This document shows, one piece after another, positions 24,596 through 36,921 of a DNA stretch of 64,000 nt. A program made the translations under genes and the position numbers. The stretch lies in the NCBI GenBank assembly GCA_003117195.1, contig BDSI01000056.1, positions 593,467-657,466 of the forward strand. Direction: 5' to 3'. The notes below the pieces were generated by a model. It saw nothing but the letters and a program-made list of their open reading frames with translations. It was not told the origin of the DNA and did not search any database. Origin of the DNA: Eudorina sp. 2006-703-Eu-15 (taxonomy: Eukaryota > Chlorophyta > Chlorophyceae > Chlamydomonadales > Volvocaceae). Each line of letters starts with the position of its first letter. Position 1 is the first letter of the stretch.

Positions 24596-27500
24596 TTACT
24601 TCTTGGCCGGCTCCGGCCGCTTGTAGTAGGGCGTCGGCACGAAGGGCATCTTGGTGACCACCGCGTCGTTCTGCTTGCCGCGCACCTCCACCTTGAGCGG
24701 CGTGCCGGGCTTGGCGAAGTCCTTCTCCACGTACCTGGGGGAGGAGGGTGTGCGTGTTTCATGGGGAACCCGCCCAGAACCGCCCAAGCCCATATACTTA
24801 AGAGGGTATTAGAGGAGGGTGTGTTTCCTTAGTCAGGCAGAACAGAAGTGCGTGACATGCGAGGGGCCGCGTGGCGCCCAATAGTTTGCCCAAATGCGGA
24901 GGGTGTGTCTGTGTGCTTGGTTGGCTGCTTACGACAAACAGCCCGGGGCGGCAGCGATTGACATCAGCGTGCCCGGACAGGAGGCGGATCGGGTCACCCG
25001 ACAGTGTGCCACGACGGCCCCCCTCCCTCCTATCCACCTCGCCGAATCCAACACCCCCGGGCCGACCCATCATCCCCACGAAGGCTCAACCTGCTCCCCG
25101 GGTGGTGGTCAACACAGGCTCGGGGCGGGGGGGAAGGGGCGGCTCATCCCCCTCCCCGCCAGGGCCACCCCGCCGGCCGTCTGGCCCGTGTCTTCCGCCC
25201 AGCCCCTCACGCAGCCACGCACCCCATGGCGATGTTCTTCTTGAGGCAGGGGCTGAAGGCGCCGCTGGTGATCTCACCCACCACCTTGCCGTCCGCTGTG
25301 CTGACCACGCTGTGCTGCCGGGCGGGGGCGCCGCTGCTCACAAAGCCCACGCGGCGCTTGCTGTGTGTGTGGAGGTGGGGGGGGGCGCATAGCGCGGTCG
25401 CGGGGCGCAGCAGGGCGTATGTGGAAGGCGCAGGGAGATCAGAGCTCCAGAAACTCAAAGCACCACACACACACCGACATACAATAGTCCCGGGGGCGCA
25501 GCAGGTCCGGCCCCGGACCGCCACCAGGACAGTCCCCGGAGGCCAGCCCTGGAGGGGATGCGCGGAGGACCCAGGGCAGGACGGCCAATGCGGTGCAGAC
25601 GGTGCCAGCCGGCGACCGGCCGCCTCTGGTCCGTCATCCCCTGACCCTGCCCGGCCCAACAATGGTAAGCCCAACAGGCTCCGGGACAACAGCTGCCCTC
25701 CCTCCCTGTTGTTGTCCCGCCCTCCCCGCGTTCCCGCCTTTCCTCCTCTCGTAGAGGTGCGGTGCCGCTTCCGCTAGCTCCCGCCTGCCTGGCCCCACTC
25801 CAGCTGGAAGGGGGAGGGCCCTTCCCCAACCGGCGCTCCACGAACCCCCCCGGTATCCTGGTACAGTTTGCGTATGTCCAGCAGTGTCCTTTATCTCCTG
25901 GATCCACAGCGACGTGCTCCACGGCCCCAGCCGCCCCGTCAGTGCATCCGCCCAACATCACCATCGCCAACCCCCGCCCCACCGCCACAACCCCCCAAGA
26001 ACAATACACCACGCCGCAACCGTAACGACCCACACGCGCTGGCCGACGGGTCCCACCTGACACCCTCCGCCAGCTGCTTCTTGATGACGTCACCCCCCAG
26101 GAAATCGAACGCCTCCCGGCGCCGCTTGCCGATGGTCCACGCCAGGCCCGCCTCCACGGGGGTCAGGTCCTCGTTGAGGTCATTGCCGTACAGGCACAGA
26201 CCCGCCTCCAGGCGCAGGGAGTCGCGGGGGCCAAGGCCTGCGGCGGGGGCGCAGAGGGCCGCACGAGGCGCGGTGGAGGCGCATCCGCGCTTGCGTGATT
26301 AGGGAAGGAATCTGCACGCGTGCTTCTTCATCTCATGGTTTGTACCCGGGGTTTACTACACTGCGTTATGTGGGGTTGATGCGACCAGATCGACCCGGCG
26401 GGCGCGACCCAGAAATGTAGGTCTATCTGTCTGTCTGTGACTCAGTCAGCGCCTAAGTAAGAAAGCGGGGCCCCTTTTGTCCATGATGACAGTCAAGTCG
26501 CGAAAGGTCACCGAATGCGTAGTCAGTGCCCCGCAGCGGGCCCCGCGCCCTCCCTCACCCGCCAGGCGCACGCGGTCGTTGGCGACCAGCTTCTCCGCCA
26601 GCGCCACCGCGTGGGAGGAGGGCACACTGATCTCGAAGCCGTCCTCGCCCGTGTACCTGACAGGAGCAGGAGGAGGAAGGGGGGCAGGAGGGATAGGTGC
26701 AGCAAGAGCGGGGGGAACGGCGAATGGGGCCGGGGCCAGGGCCAGTCAGTCCGTGTGTGTGCTGGGCAACAGTCGAATTGTGCTGCACCATCTACGTAGG
26801 CTTGTTTTGCGTCTCGTTCCCCGCGGCTGCGGTTCTTGCACACAGGCACGCACGCGCAGTTCTACCCGATGGTACATATATACCCGGTAACCCGTGTATC
26901 AGGTAACCGATGGGGCTCGGGCGGCTTCCTCGCTGTACGTACCCCAATCACATGCGCAGCGCCGCTGGGCCCGGGGGTCCCCGGCTGCGCAGGTTCCCAC
27001 ACCCCGCACCCCGGGGGCCGCACCCCACACCCCGCACCCCGGGGGCCGCTCTCACCCGGTGCGAGTGACCCAGCACGGGATGCCCGCCACGTCGAATGTA
27101 CGGAAGTCGCTGAAGTACATGGCCTTGAGGTCCACCCCTGGCGTCAGTGCCGCCACCACCTCGTGGGCGGCGGGGCCCTGCAGGGCCAGCAGGCTGCGGT
27201 CGTCGTGCACCGTCATGCTCACGTCCAAGCCCTTGGCCTGCGCAAGGCAGGTGACGGGCCGGGCGTTGAGAAGACGGTAGGCCCGATGAACGCTGTTGGC
27301 TGTTCACGGTGAACCTCAGGAGTCACACTTGACACAAGCAACTATGGGGAACACACGGCAACCGAACGGCCGGAGGGAGTCGGTGAAGGCCATTCAGGCC
27401 AAGCAGGACACGCGGGGGAGAGGGCGTGCAGGGCGCCGCGGGGGGGGGGGAGGGGCCATGGGTCGGGCGCCGCGCGCACGATGGGCTGACCGGACCTGAT

Positions 27501-29954
27501 TGACCCGATCTACCGGGGTGTTGCGAGCTGGCGGCTGCGACCCCGCGGGTCACTGAGGCCGCAGCGCGCTCGCTATGATGTCATCGCGATTGGCAGTTTC
27601 TCGAGCCAAGAACCACGACACCGCCACAGTTGCGCCGGCAAGAACCCGAGAAAGCACCGCAGGCGAGAAAACACCGCCAAGCACCGCCTCTTGGCGCTCC
27701 GCTGACGGCCCAGGTGGTCCCCCCCGGGATGTCCAATAACCCGACGTGAGAACCCTAGGCGCGCACGGCAGGCGCCTGCTTGACGGCCGGCCCTTGAGGT
27801 GGGCCTGACCATCTCCTCCCCCCCCCCCGAGGAGGCCTCGTTTGCCTCCGTGCAGGCCGCCCAGTGGCACCTTGTCCTGGTCACGTCTCCTGACAGGGCC
27901 CAAACCCTGCAATGCAATCCCCGCAGCCCTACGGTCCTCTCCACCCCAGCACCCCAGCACCACTACGGGCGGGGCGCAGCTGCTCCGCGCGGCCAGCGGG
28001 CGGCCCATCTGTGAACCCCCTCCGCCATTCACCTGGGGGCCGGTGTGTCAAGCTCAGCGCGTCTTGGACCAACCAACCATCCATTGTTGTGCAGGAGTAC
28101 CCACGAATACGTCTGGGTTGGCCTGGGCTTGACTTGTTCTTACCACCCACCAATCCAGCGCTGGGGATAGCTGCCCCTGAACCGGTCGCGGCGGGCACCG
28201 CCGCCCCTTACCCCAAAACGGCCACCTCAGCCTCTGATGCGGCCCCCCTTGCGCCCTCCCTGGACCCCTTGCCCCCCTCCCACCTTGGCCGCCTCCAGGT
28301 GCTTGCCCAGGTGCGCCAGGTCCTTATCCCGGCAGCCGGCGTTCACCACCACGTAGATCTGGTCGCCCTTCACCTGCCGGATGACAACCACCAGGGTGCG
28401 GAGAGAAGACCCAACCAACCGGGTGTGAGGCCACTGCTGCAAACCGATGGAGTGCCCCTTGTCCAGACAGACCCCAACGGGTCCCCACCACAACCGTCCC
28501 AAGGGTGTCAAGAAGCCCTTCAGTCCCTTGCAGCCCGGACCTCCTCGGACCCGGCGGTTCGCCTGCGTTCTTTGGCGGCCCGCTGTGCAAGTTGCTGGAT
28601 ACTACCCCTCCCGAGGATACCCTGTCGAGGGCCTCAGTGTACGTGTGTGAAGTGGTCATGACAGTCCCCACGGCTCAGCGCCCCTTGGTGACATCCCGAC
28701 ATGGTGGCCCCCCTGGTGCCCAGCTGCAATAAGTCTGCCACTCTCCTGTACACCCCCCCCACGTCGCCCAGGCTGCGAGCCTCTATCTCCCCGCATGCGC
28801 AGCAGCCGGCCACCGACTTTGGTGATGACGGTGTCGTCGATGATACCGCCCTTGTCGTTGGTGAACACGGACAGGGAGCCGGTGCCGTCCTTCAGACCGG
28901 CAATGTCGCCCACCACCAGACCTTCCAGGAACTTGACTGCGTCCTTGCCCTGTGGGGTGTGCACCGCGGTTGGCCCGGTGGGGGGCCGGCCCGATCCGGG
29001 ATGTCGTGCTTCGAATGCCCATGTCAGAGCCCATTCCTTTCTTAAACAGAATAACGTGAAATCATTGGACGTGCTGGAGCGTCTTTGGACGGTGTCGTGT
29101 GGTGAGCTGGCTAGATGGCGTGGGAACGGGGAGGCTGGGGGTTGCCAGGGTACGGCTTGCGCCGGCAGCCAAGAACCCCAATGGCTTTCATTCCATATGA
29201 AATATGTTCTGCCAACATGAACGGAAATATATCTTCAAGCAAGAGACCCGATGGCAAACCCGTGGACGATAAAATTGAACGTGTGCGCCTCTGAAAACAG
29301 TTGACCCAGGGGCAGCACGAGGGGGCGAGCCTCTCGCGGCGATGGATTCAAATCCTCATATACTGTTGTAATCTGGCATGGGCGGCGGTGATCAACTTCA
29401 CCATTTGGCCAAGGCGATGCGGAACATGGCCGTCCGCCGGGGTGAGTGCCCATCGACATGAATTGGACTAGCATACAACCGAAATGAAATGTAACAACTG
29501 ATCATGTTGACAAACATTGCGGGTCCCTGCTTCAGCTAGCGCAAGCCCGCCCGCGGAGCCTACTACTAACGCCTACACACACCTTGAGGGTGAGCCCGCA
29601 CATGTGCGAGACGTCAAACAGTGAAGCATTCTTCCTGCAGAAAATAGTCGAATCCATAATGCTATCCTTGTACTGGATCGGCATGGACCAGCCAGCGAAG
29701 GGCACCATCTTGCCTGCAAGACACCGGGGGGGTTGGAAGACGAGCCTGAAGTCCATGCGCAGGGCCAGCGAAATGCACCCACCGCCATGGGCCACATGGA
29801 AGTCGTAAAGGACGGTCTTTTTAAGGTTGGCGTCGTCGGCGAACCCGCGCGTGAAGAGTAGCGAGCCGGTCGTGGCTGCTTGCTCCGACGCGCGGAGGCC
29901 GCAAGCCCTGCCCAGCTGGGGCAAGAGGGTCAGAAGGCGACGTGACGACGACAT
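24596..29954 (-). CDS. GCST: Glycine cleavage system T-protein (aminomethyltransferase), mitochondrial
   Basis: Transfers the methylene group from aminomethyl-H-protein to tetrahydrofolate, releasing ammonia, in photorespiratory glycine breakdown. Exons: 29954-29783, 29713-29583, 28949-28818, 28373-28284, 27237-27056, 26656-26559, 26237-26057, 25360-25223, 24734-24596; 420 codons plus stop, normal for the family. The N-terminus ([20 protein letters not shown], then TRGFADDA) is a typical mitochondrial presequence. Family signatures run in order: [108 protein letters not shown], and [14 protein letters not shown]. The exon-3 donor is taken as GTCGGT at 28817, which is slightly unusual but the only in-phase choice. 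The gene is divergent from the S33 hydrolase, 287 bp apart. Confidence 0.97.
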
Positions 29955-30241
29955 TGTGCTGAGTCTTCAACAATAACTTGGGCGCTGCAGAGCTACTAAT
30001 TGTACCCAAAGCGGTTGTACCGTTGCCGTATTGTCCGCGATCATTGCGCTCTGGCGTGGACGTATACGGATCGTTATTTTGCATGTGTGCTCAGATGGAT
30101 CTAGGCTATTTATTCATTGTCACATAGTCAGGTTAACGCTGCTCCTTTCCGATCCTTGACATTTCGATACTTCAACGCGCCCCTGAACGGAGCTCGTTTG
30201 CCTCATATGACGACTACGTAAACACATTCATTGAAAAACTC
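29955..30241. promoter_or_regulatory. Shared intergenic region of a divergent gene pair (T-protein / S33 hydrolase)
   Basis: 287 bp between two start codons facing away from each other. It must contain both 5' UTRs and both promoters, or one bidirectional promoter. It is AT-richer than the flanking exons. No element can be named with confidence. Confidence 0.55.
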
Positions 30242-33200
30242 ATGCTTTCCAGCACCGTTCGCCACACAGCGAGGTTGCGCGTGGTCGTAAGATCATTGCT
30301 CACACGACATTACGTTGCCGCTGGTTTACGCGGCTTGGCACCCCGCACCACACGAAAACCAGAGCGGACATCGCTGCTCAGCATGGACAGCTCACGACCG
30401 AGCCCGGCCAGCAAGCGGCAGCGCACTGGCCAGGAGGTGGCAGGAGTAACGCCACGGCACGAGACCGGCAAGACGTTCCCCGTGCCGGGCCTGGTGGTGC
30501 GAGAGCATACCTTCACCGTTCCACTCGATTACAGCGGCCAGTCGGGACCTTACAAGGGCCAGACGATCACGCTGTTTGCGCGGGAGCTGCTGGCGCCGGC
30601 AAGGAACGAAAACCTGCCATTTCTGGTGTATATCCAAGGTAACACAACACATCTTCCGCGCTGCTAGTGGCCGACTGTTTCATGTGCCGGGTGTAGGGTA
30701 AAGGAAATGCTGGTGGTGTCGCGTGGCCGTGGGTGCGTGCTATCGATTGGTTGTTCTTCCACCGGAGATCGCTAAAGTGCAGTTCAGACCCAGGTCGCGG
30801 CGTTGCGTCGTCCATCATGAGCGTTTGGTGCTAATGGCATCGTGATATGCGTCCCGTGGTGGTGTCTGCGTCCTGCGGTGGTAGCAACACGGAGTCGCGC
30901 AGGTGTGGGTGTCAATGTGATCTGCGTTGTACCAGCACATGCTGGCAGCTGGGCCGTGCTCGGCCTGATCTTCGTACAGGGTCAGGGGAACCAAGGCGGG
31001 TGAGGTTCCGGCTGGATGATTTCTTCCACACAGCACCGTGATTTGGGTCGGGCCCAAATCAGTGTCAGTCAAAGTCCGAGTCAGTGGGTTGCGGATTGGG
31101 TGGCCCAGGTCCGCATCGATGGCTGGTCATTCGGTGGGGGGTCACCTACGTTACAGCGAGCCGTGGCGGGTGTTCGGGTGGTGTTAACAGGGCGTGCTCT
31201 CCGTAGCCAATCGGGATGGGGCCGTTAATGCGTCTGCTGCTGTTGACGCGGCAACGGTGCCTGCTGGTCGTAATCTCGGGAAGCTCCCCTGGTGCACTGT
31301 ACTCCTCCGTTTTTGGGTCATCATCGCCGCTGGCTGATCTGGCCCGCCTGGCCGTCACCTTTCCAACGCATCTTCTCAGTCAGGGGTATATCGCGCGATC
31401 CCACTTACCTCGCTTTCTCCCGCCCCCGCCTGCCCCTTATCGGCGCCAGGTGGTCCTGGCTTCGAGGCCCCCCGGCCCTGCGAGGCCAGCATCTGGATCA
31501 AGAGCGCCATCAACAGCCACCGGGTGGTGCTGCTGGACCAGCGGGGCACTGGCCGCTCGGCGCCCATCACCACCGCCAACCTGGCCAAACGGGGCGGGCC
31601 GGAGGAGCAGGCCGAGTACCTGACGTTCTTCAGGTGCGGTGCGGCAGCGCTGTTGCTGCATGTGGGTGCCGTCATGATGACGGCGTCGGTGACGGGTCTC
31701 GTGGAGCGTAGCGTAGCAAGGCGGCAAACGCGTTCACGGGAGGAACGGGCATGCGGTCATCCTGCAAAGCCGGCGGCAGGTCAGTTGTGGATGCTAAAAC
31801 CCTAGCACCCCTCCCCGGGGGATCCCACGCCCTTTTCATCAACAGCAACTCGCACCCACAACCGTCCCTCTGCACCCGCCTCCCTCCCTCTGCGGCCGTG
31901 TCTCGCTCCACAGGGCCGACAGCATCGTCCGCGACTGTGAGACGGTCCGGAAGCTTCTGGTGCCGTCCAGCAGCTTCGGCGGCAAGTGGGCGGTGCTGGG
32001 CCAGTCCTTCGGGGGCTTCTGCGCCACCACGTACCTGTCGCAGGCGCCGGAGGGTGAGTGGCCGCGGGCCGTGGCTGCTACGGCGCGGAGGGAAGAGAGC
32101 GAGAGGTACAGGGTGAGCGGGGACGAGCGATTGCGAGTGGCGGAGGCTGACCTGCCGCCGTCCTGGGGCAATGGGCTCCACATGAATCCGTTCTGCGGCG
32201 TGACGGGCCACGGTCGGGCGGGCTTTCACGCGTCCAGTACGTGTATGGATTGCGTACGTGCGCACGGCATGGCCTCCGACCGCTTTGCAGATCATTGCGA
32301 TGGTCCGGATGCACTGCGGTCGGCTGTCGCTCGCCTCGCCTCGACGGGTTTTTGCAATGCCTGCTGACGCGCGTGCCGTTGGTGCTCCTCCGCCGTCAAT
32401 GTGACCCAGCGTGCCGTCGAGCTCCCGACCTGACGGACCCTCAGCGATCCCAGGCCAACGCCCACATCAAGGCCCGCACCGCTCAGTCTCCCCTGCCGAC
32501 CGCCCCTTGCCGCGTAGGGTTAATGGAGGTTCTCATCACGGGAGGCTTGCCGCCAGGCATCTCGCAGCCCTGCTCCGCGGAGGCCGTCTACACGGTGCTG
32601 CACAAGCGCGTGCTGGCCGCCAACGCCAAGTACTATGAACGGTGCGGTGCGGTGCGGGCCTCGGCGGGTGTGGCGGGGAGGAGCCCTGTCAGTGAGGGGA
32701 GGACGCTTTGCCGCGATCGGCAGCCACACAAGGGCATGGGTGCCCTGGAATCCGCGGGAGGAGAGCATGGCAGGCGGTGATGGTGGATGGTGTTTCCGTC
32801 GATCCGACTCGCCCGTGCTGAGGTTGTGCAAACAGCCATCGTCCCCATCCCAGGGCCTCCACGCTTCGTGCGTTCATGCCTCTGGTACCGGGCCAGCGTG
32901 TTGTTTGCGGCCACCCGATCGGCTCAGCCAACAAGGAAAGGACCAAGACCCGCCAGCCAACCCTTCTGACAACTTTCTGCAACCATCTCCACTTGTCGTG
33001 GTTGTGCCGTGGCCGGTGTGCGTCCGGGACAGGTTTCCGGGGGACGTGGAGCTGGTGGCCAAGATCGTGCGCTACCTGGCGGCCCAGCCGGGAGGGGGCG
33101 CTCGGCTGCCGTCGGGGTCGATCCTGACACCGCGGCTGCTCCAGACATTGGGACTCTCAGGTAATTGACGGTCAACTATTGTTATTGTTGATATTGGTAT

Positions 33201-34991
33201 TGTTGTTGTTGTTGGTGGTGGTGGTTGTGCTTGTGCTGGTGGTAGGGCACACAAGCTTAGCCGAGAACCGGGTCAGCTTCCGGAGTCATTGAGTGGCACC
33301 CGGGGTGCGATGTTCAGGCGCGCAACATCCGGGCCGCGTCAGGTCGGTGGCCGCAGGGCCAGGGGGGTTGGTACAAGGTGTTCCTAGCGCATGACCTCAT
33401 CCGTTCGACGGGGCCATCAGCAGACCCCTCGGAAGACGCCCTTCGCTGGTGACGCCATGGTTTCGGAACCCGCCCGAACCCAGGCCTGGGGACCGGCGGC
33501 AGCTTCGAGCGGATGCACTACCTGCTGGACAGCTTCTTCGATGCGGACGGGGAAATGACACCCGTCTTTGCCAAGGTGCGCGGCGGTGGGACCTCGCGCT
33601 TCCCTTCCCTGCCTGCAGGGCGGCAGGGCTGCCACCAGGGCCGCCACCTGCACAGCACACAGCAGCAGGGGACGCCAGCATCGCACGAGCCGGCGAGGGC
33701 GCGGGGCCCGGTCCTGACCACCTGCCAGGTTCCATAACCTCCATACCGCGTACCGCACCGCGCACTCGCCACCACCTGATCGTGTGGCATGATGTGCGCC
33801 CGGTATGACCCGCATCCACTCCCCAGAGCTTCGAGTCGTGGCAGTCCTGGGACACCAACCCGCTGTACGCGCTGCTGCACGAGCCCATCTACTGCCAGGG
33901 CGCCGGCTCCGCGGCGCGCTGGGCGGCGGACCGGGTGCGCAGCTCGGAGCAGTTCGCGGCGGCGTTCGATGCGGTGGCGGCCGCGGAGGAGAACCGGCCG
34001 GTCATGTTCACGGGCGAGTGCGTGTACAGGTGGGTGCGGGCGCGGGGTGTCCAGGGCGCTCCGGAGCGGGGGAATTCGCAGCCTGGGCGCGAGGGCAGGA
34101 GGAGGGCCGGCTGAGTGCTGACAGCCCCGTCCCCGTCCCCGTCCACTTAAAATGAGATAAACGGTTGCGAGTTGCGAATTGTGAATGGGCAGGACCTGGG
34201 ATGTGAGATGGGGTAGGCAGGAGCTAGGCGGTCGCCTTCCACACCGCAAACAGCTCAGCGGCCGGCGCGAGCCACCGGATGCGGTTCGGGTGGTCACACC
34301 TTGGCCTGTGGCGAATCTGAGGTCTGGAATCCCACCAATGGCCGGTGTGGCATCCGCGTCGCAGGTTCATGTACGACGACGTCGCGGCGCTGCGGCCATA
34401 CAAGGAAACCGCGGACATCCTGGAGGAGAGGTCCGAGTGGGGCACGCTGTACGATGCGAAAGCCCTGTCCACGAACCGGGTGCCCGCCGCGGCCGTGTCG
34501 TACGTGGATGACCTGTACGTCGACTACAATTTGGCGATGGTGGGTGCGCGATGTCGACCCGGGTCCATCCTCCTCCTCCTCCGGGCGGGCACCAGCTCAC
34601 CGCATGGGCTGGCATACACGTGGCCCAGGATTGCGGCATTTTAGCAACCTGTCAGCAACGGTGGACTGATGCAGGGCCCCCTTGCAGGCCACCTGTCGTT
34701 CCTGCCCGCTTCTCGCTCCGAGTCGCAACTGCAAACCCCAAACCCCGAACCCGAAATCTTAAACCCAATCCCCAAATACCCAATCTTGCTCTTTACCGCA
34801 CTTACCTAACTTTAGCTTCTCTGCTCCTGCATTCCCGCGCGCCGCGATCCTGGCTGCAGGAGACCGCGGCCTGCATCAAGGGCCTCAAGCTGTGGGTGAC
34901 CAACGAGTACCGCCACAGCGGCATCCGGGACGACGGCGGCCGCATCTTCGACCGCCTGCTTGGCATGGCCCGCAACGCGGTCTTTGACTGA
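30242..34991 (+). CDS. Alpha/beta hydrolase of peptidase family S33 (proline iminopeptidase-like)
   Basis: Probably removes N-terminal proline or similar residues from peptides. Exons: 30242-30638, 31450-31633, 31914-32053, 32518-32641, 33033-33160, 33484-33575, 33827-34029, 34365-34539, 34860-34991; 524 codons plus stop. The oxyanion-hole motif GGPGFE spans the first splice, followed by VVLLDQRGTGRS. The nucleophile elbow GQSFGGF puts Ser near residue 225, then LPPG. The acid is probably in VSYVDDLYVDY and the catalytic His in NEYRHSGIRDDG; this spacing matches the longer bacterial and plant S33 enzymes. The first 45 residues are rich in Arg, Leu and Ser without acidic residues, like a mitochondrial or plastid presequence. 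A second in-frame ATG at 30383 would give a form without it. Exact substrate is unknown. Confidence 0.92.
33176..33243 (+). repeat. GTT/GGT microsatellite in an S33 hydrolase intron
   Basis: Imperfect ATTGTTGTT and GGTGGTGGT repeats within the intron between exons 33033-33160 and 33484-33575. No coding or splice role is evident. Confidence 0.7.
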
Positions 34992-35839
34992 GAGGCAGCC
35001 AACTCAGCCGACTGGTCGGCGCTCGGCAACTGCGGTAGTGGTAGTCACTAGTCAGCCAGCAGCCAGCGAGCGGCGGAGCCGAGCAAAGGCCGATAGTTCC
35101 GCATGTATAGCCCGCAGTGAGGGCCGGTGTGCCTCCGGCGCCCTCCGGGTGTCACACGCACTCACGCAGGCTGCGGACAGCAAGTGGAGCTGGACGGACG
35201 CAGGCTTGATGGGGGCATACGCGCGTTCCTCCGGGGTGAGCTCTTGGAGCAACTGGTGGGGCAGCGGAACCTGTGAAAGGTTGCCGGAATCTTTGTCCGT
35301 TGCAGCCGGCTGCGGGTGCGTGATGGTGAAAGTAGCCAACGGCAACTTCAGGGTGCCGCACTGGGTAGTTGCAGCCTGCAATGGGAGCGGCATGGCGGAC
35401 ATGGGTGCGGCCAGGAACGAGCCCCTTGCGCTCGACTTCGCCTCAGAGAAAGGGGGGAGCGGACGGGTATGGTACGCGCGCCGAGCAGGAAATATGCGCG
35501 CCACCGTTTCCTTGCTGACCAATCCGGGGGGACCTGTGGTGGTGAGAGATGCGAGTGGTGTTCGACTAGAGCGGTGGGAGGCGTGGCAAATCCATACGCG
35601 GGCCTGCAACGAGTGGGAGAACTGACACGTGGTGGACATTGCGGTTGGTATTGGAATGCACAGGAATACTGACGTGCGTGGGACCGAAGAATGCACCCTT
35701 CGTTTTCAAGCCAAGTCGTTCTCCACTCACGTGCTACTCAAGGCGGCTTTTCCCCGTGCGAGAGGCTATGAGCATCTAAAACCCATTTTCCTACCGAGGG
35801 AAAGTATCTATCAAAACTGAAGGTTTTCGGCCGAATATA
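34992..35839. other. Downstream region of the S33 hydrolase
   Basis: Holds the 3' UTR. No TGTAA signal lies in the first 600 bases on the plus strand. Open frames cover much of both strands (plus to 35625, minus 35052-35696) but neither shows a domain pattern, and the plus frame simply overlaps the last exon out of frame. I regard the stretch as UTR and intergenic DNA. Confidence 0.4.
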
Positions 35840-36507
35840 TGAATATCTTAAGATAGCCACCCTGGTAGAGGGCCTTCATGTCTGCATGGGAGACCCCGTC
35901 AGCCCATATAGTGCCCACTCAGATCAGCACTTCCCCAAGGGCGTCTCCGTGTCAGGTGGCACTTAAAGCGGGCTGCTCTCTTCGCGTTCCAGCTGACAGG
36001 TATTTAAATGCGCAGCAGGTTTCATGCCATGGGATCGATGTGTCAGCCATTAATCCGTTGCTGTATTTCGGATGCAGGACTTTGCTGACTGTCGACCACG
36101 CTTCTGTGTAAATTGTGCCGTTGGTCCAACCGTTCGTTGTACGATTCGCGACCGCCCGCTTAATCCCGCGGTTCAAGTCGCTGACATCGCAGCCATCGGG
36201 TGTTTGCAGCCAGTGGTGATCTTTGAAGGTCTGTGTCGACATGTCTTCTTCGACGTTGGGTTCTCGCGATATGGCCTGCCGCGGCGTCAAACTATTTCCT
36301 TGACTCTTGGCGTATGTTTGTTGTGACTTTTACATGGTTAAGTGTTGTTTGGTAGCCGCAAGTGACGCAAGACGTACGATGTCGACAAACATTTCACGGT
36401 GTTTAAAAATGTGCATCTTCTTTGGATCAAGAATGGTTCTTTTAGTAAGGTACAGGCTCACTAAACTGTCGGTGTAGATGTGCAAAGTATTGGGTTCGTC
36501 CAGGAGT
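35840..36507 (-). pseudogene. 3' part of a decayed LINE-like element: end of RNase H and C-terminal finger
   Basis: Continues, after the inserted LINE, the RNase H seen at 43218-43538. The minus strand reads LHIYTDSLVSLYLTKRT, which holds the third catalytic Asp in its usual TDS setting, to about 36330. Further frames with stops and shifts include HVKSHNKH (the expected RNase H distal His block), IYTEAWSTVSKVLHPKYSNG and SHADMKALYQGGYL, resembling the C-terminal tail of RNase H-bearing LINEs. Several frameshifts and stops make it non-functional. The boundary near 35840 is approximate. Confidence 0.6.
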
Positions 36508-36522
36508 TGTAGGATTCACGGT
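36508..36522 (+). repeat. Target-site duplication, left copy (15 bp)
   Basis: TGTAGGATTCACGGT occurs here and again at 43218-43232, exactly bracketing the LINE. Identity over all 15 bases indicates a recent insertion. Confidence 0.85.
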
Positions 36523-36921
36523 TACAAGGGGGACCAACAACCAAGTTGATCGCTCGCCGTACAGGCGTAGACGGACTGTTCATCCTACCCCAGGGGCATG
36601 CCCTGCACGAAGCAAGGAGCCATGCCAAAGAAAAGAAGCCAAGGAACCACCGGACCCAAGCCGTCAAAAGTATGAGCTGCCTAAGGGCAGGAGCAAACTG
36701 CGGTCAACAATCAGCCGAAAGACACAAAGGTCTGCCAACTTAGCACCCAGAACCAGGGCCAATCTCCCGGCCCAGAAGACACAACGCACCGATGCAGCCA
36801 ATCCCGCACCAGAGTACGGGATAAATTAATGACTCATCCAGGGACCATCAGCACCAAGCCAATAAATAGAAGATTACGAGACCACAAGCGCCAACGCGAG
36901 GGTGGCGGGACCAGAGGACCC

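Noticed and set aside
27550..28032. 160-codon minus-strand frame within the T-protein intron
   Set aside because: It lies between two firmly phased exons (28284-28373 and 27056-27237), has GC-driven composition and no domain pattern; the exons join in phase without it.
29320..29350. tRNA-derived SINE suggested by GATTCAAATCC
   Set aside because: Only a weak B-box match; no A-box at the right distance, no cloverleaf and no A-rich tail.
34960..35696. Overlapping plus and minus frames after the S33 hydrolase
   Set aside because: Both strands are open because stops are rare in GC-rich DNA; the plus frame overlaps the last exon out of frame and neither shows a domain.
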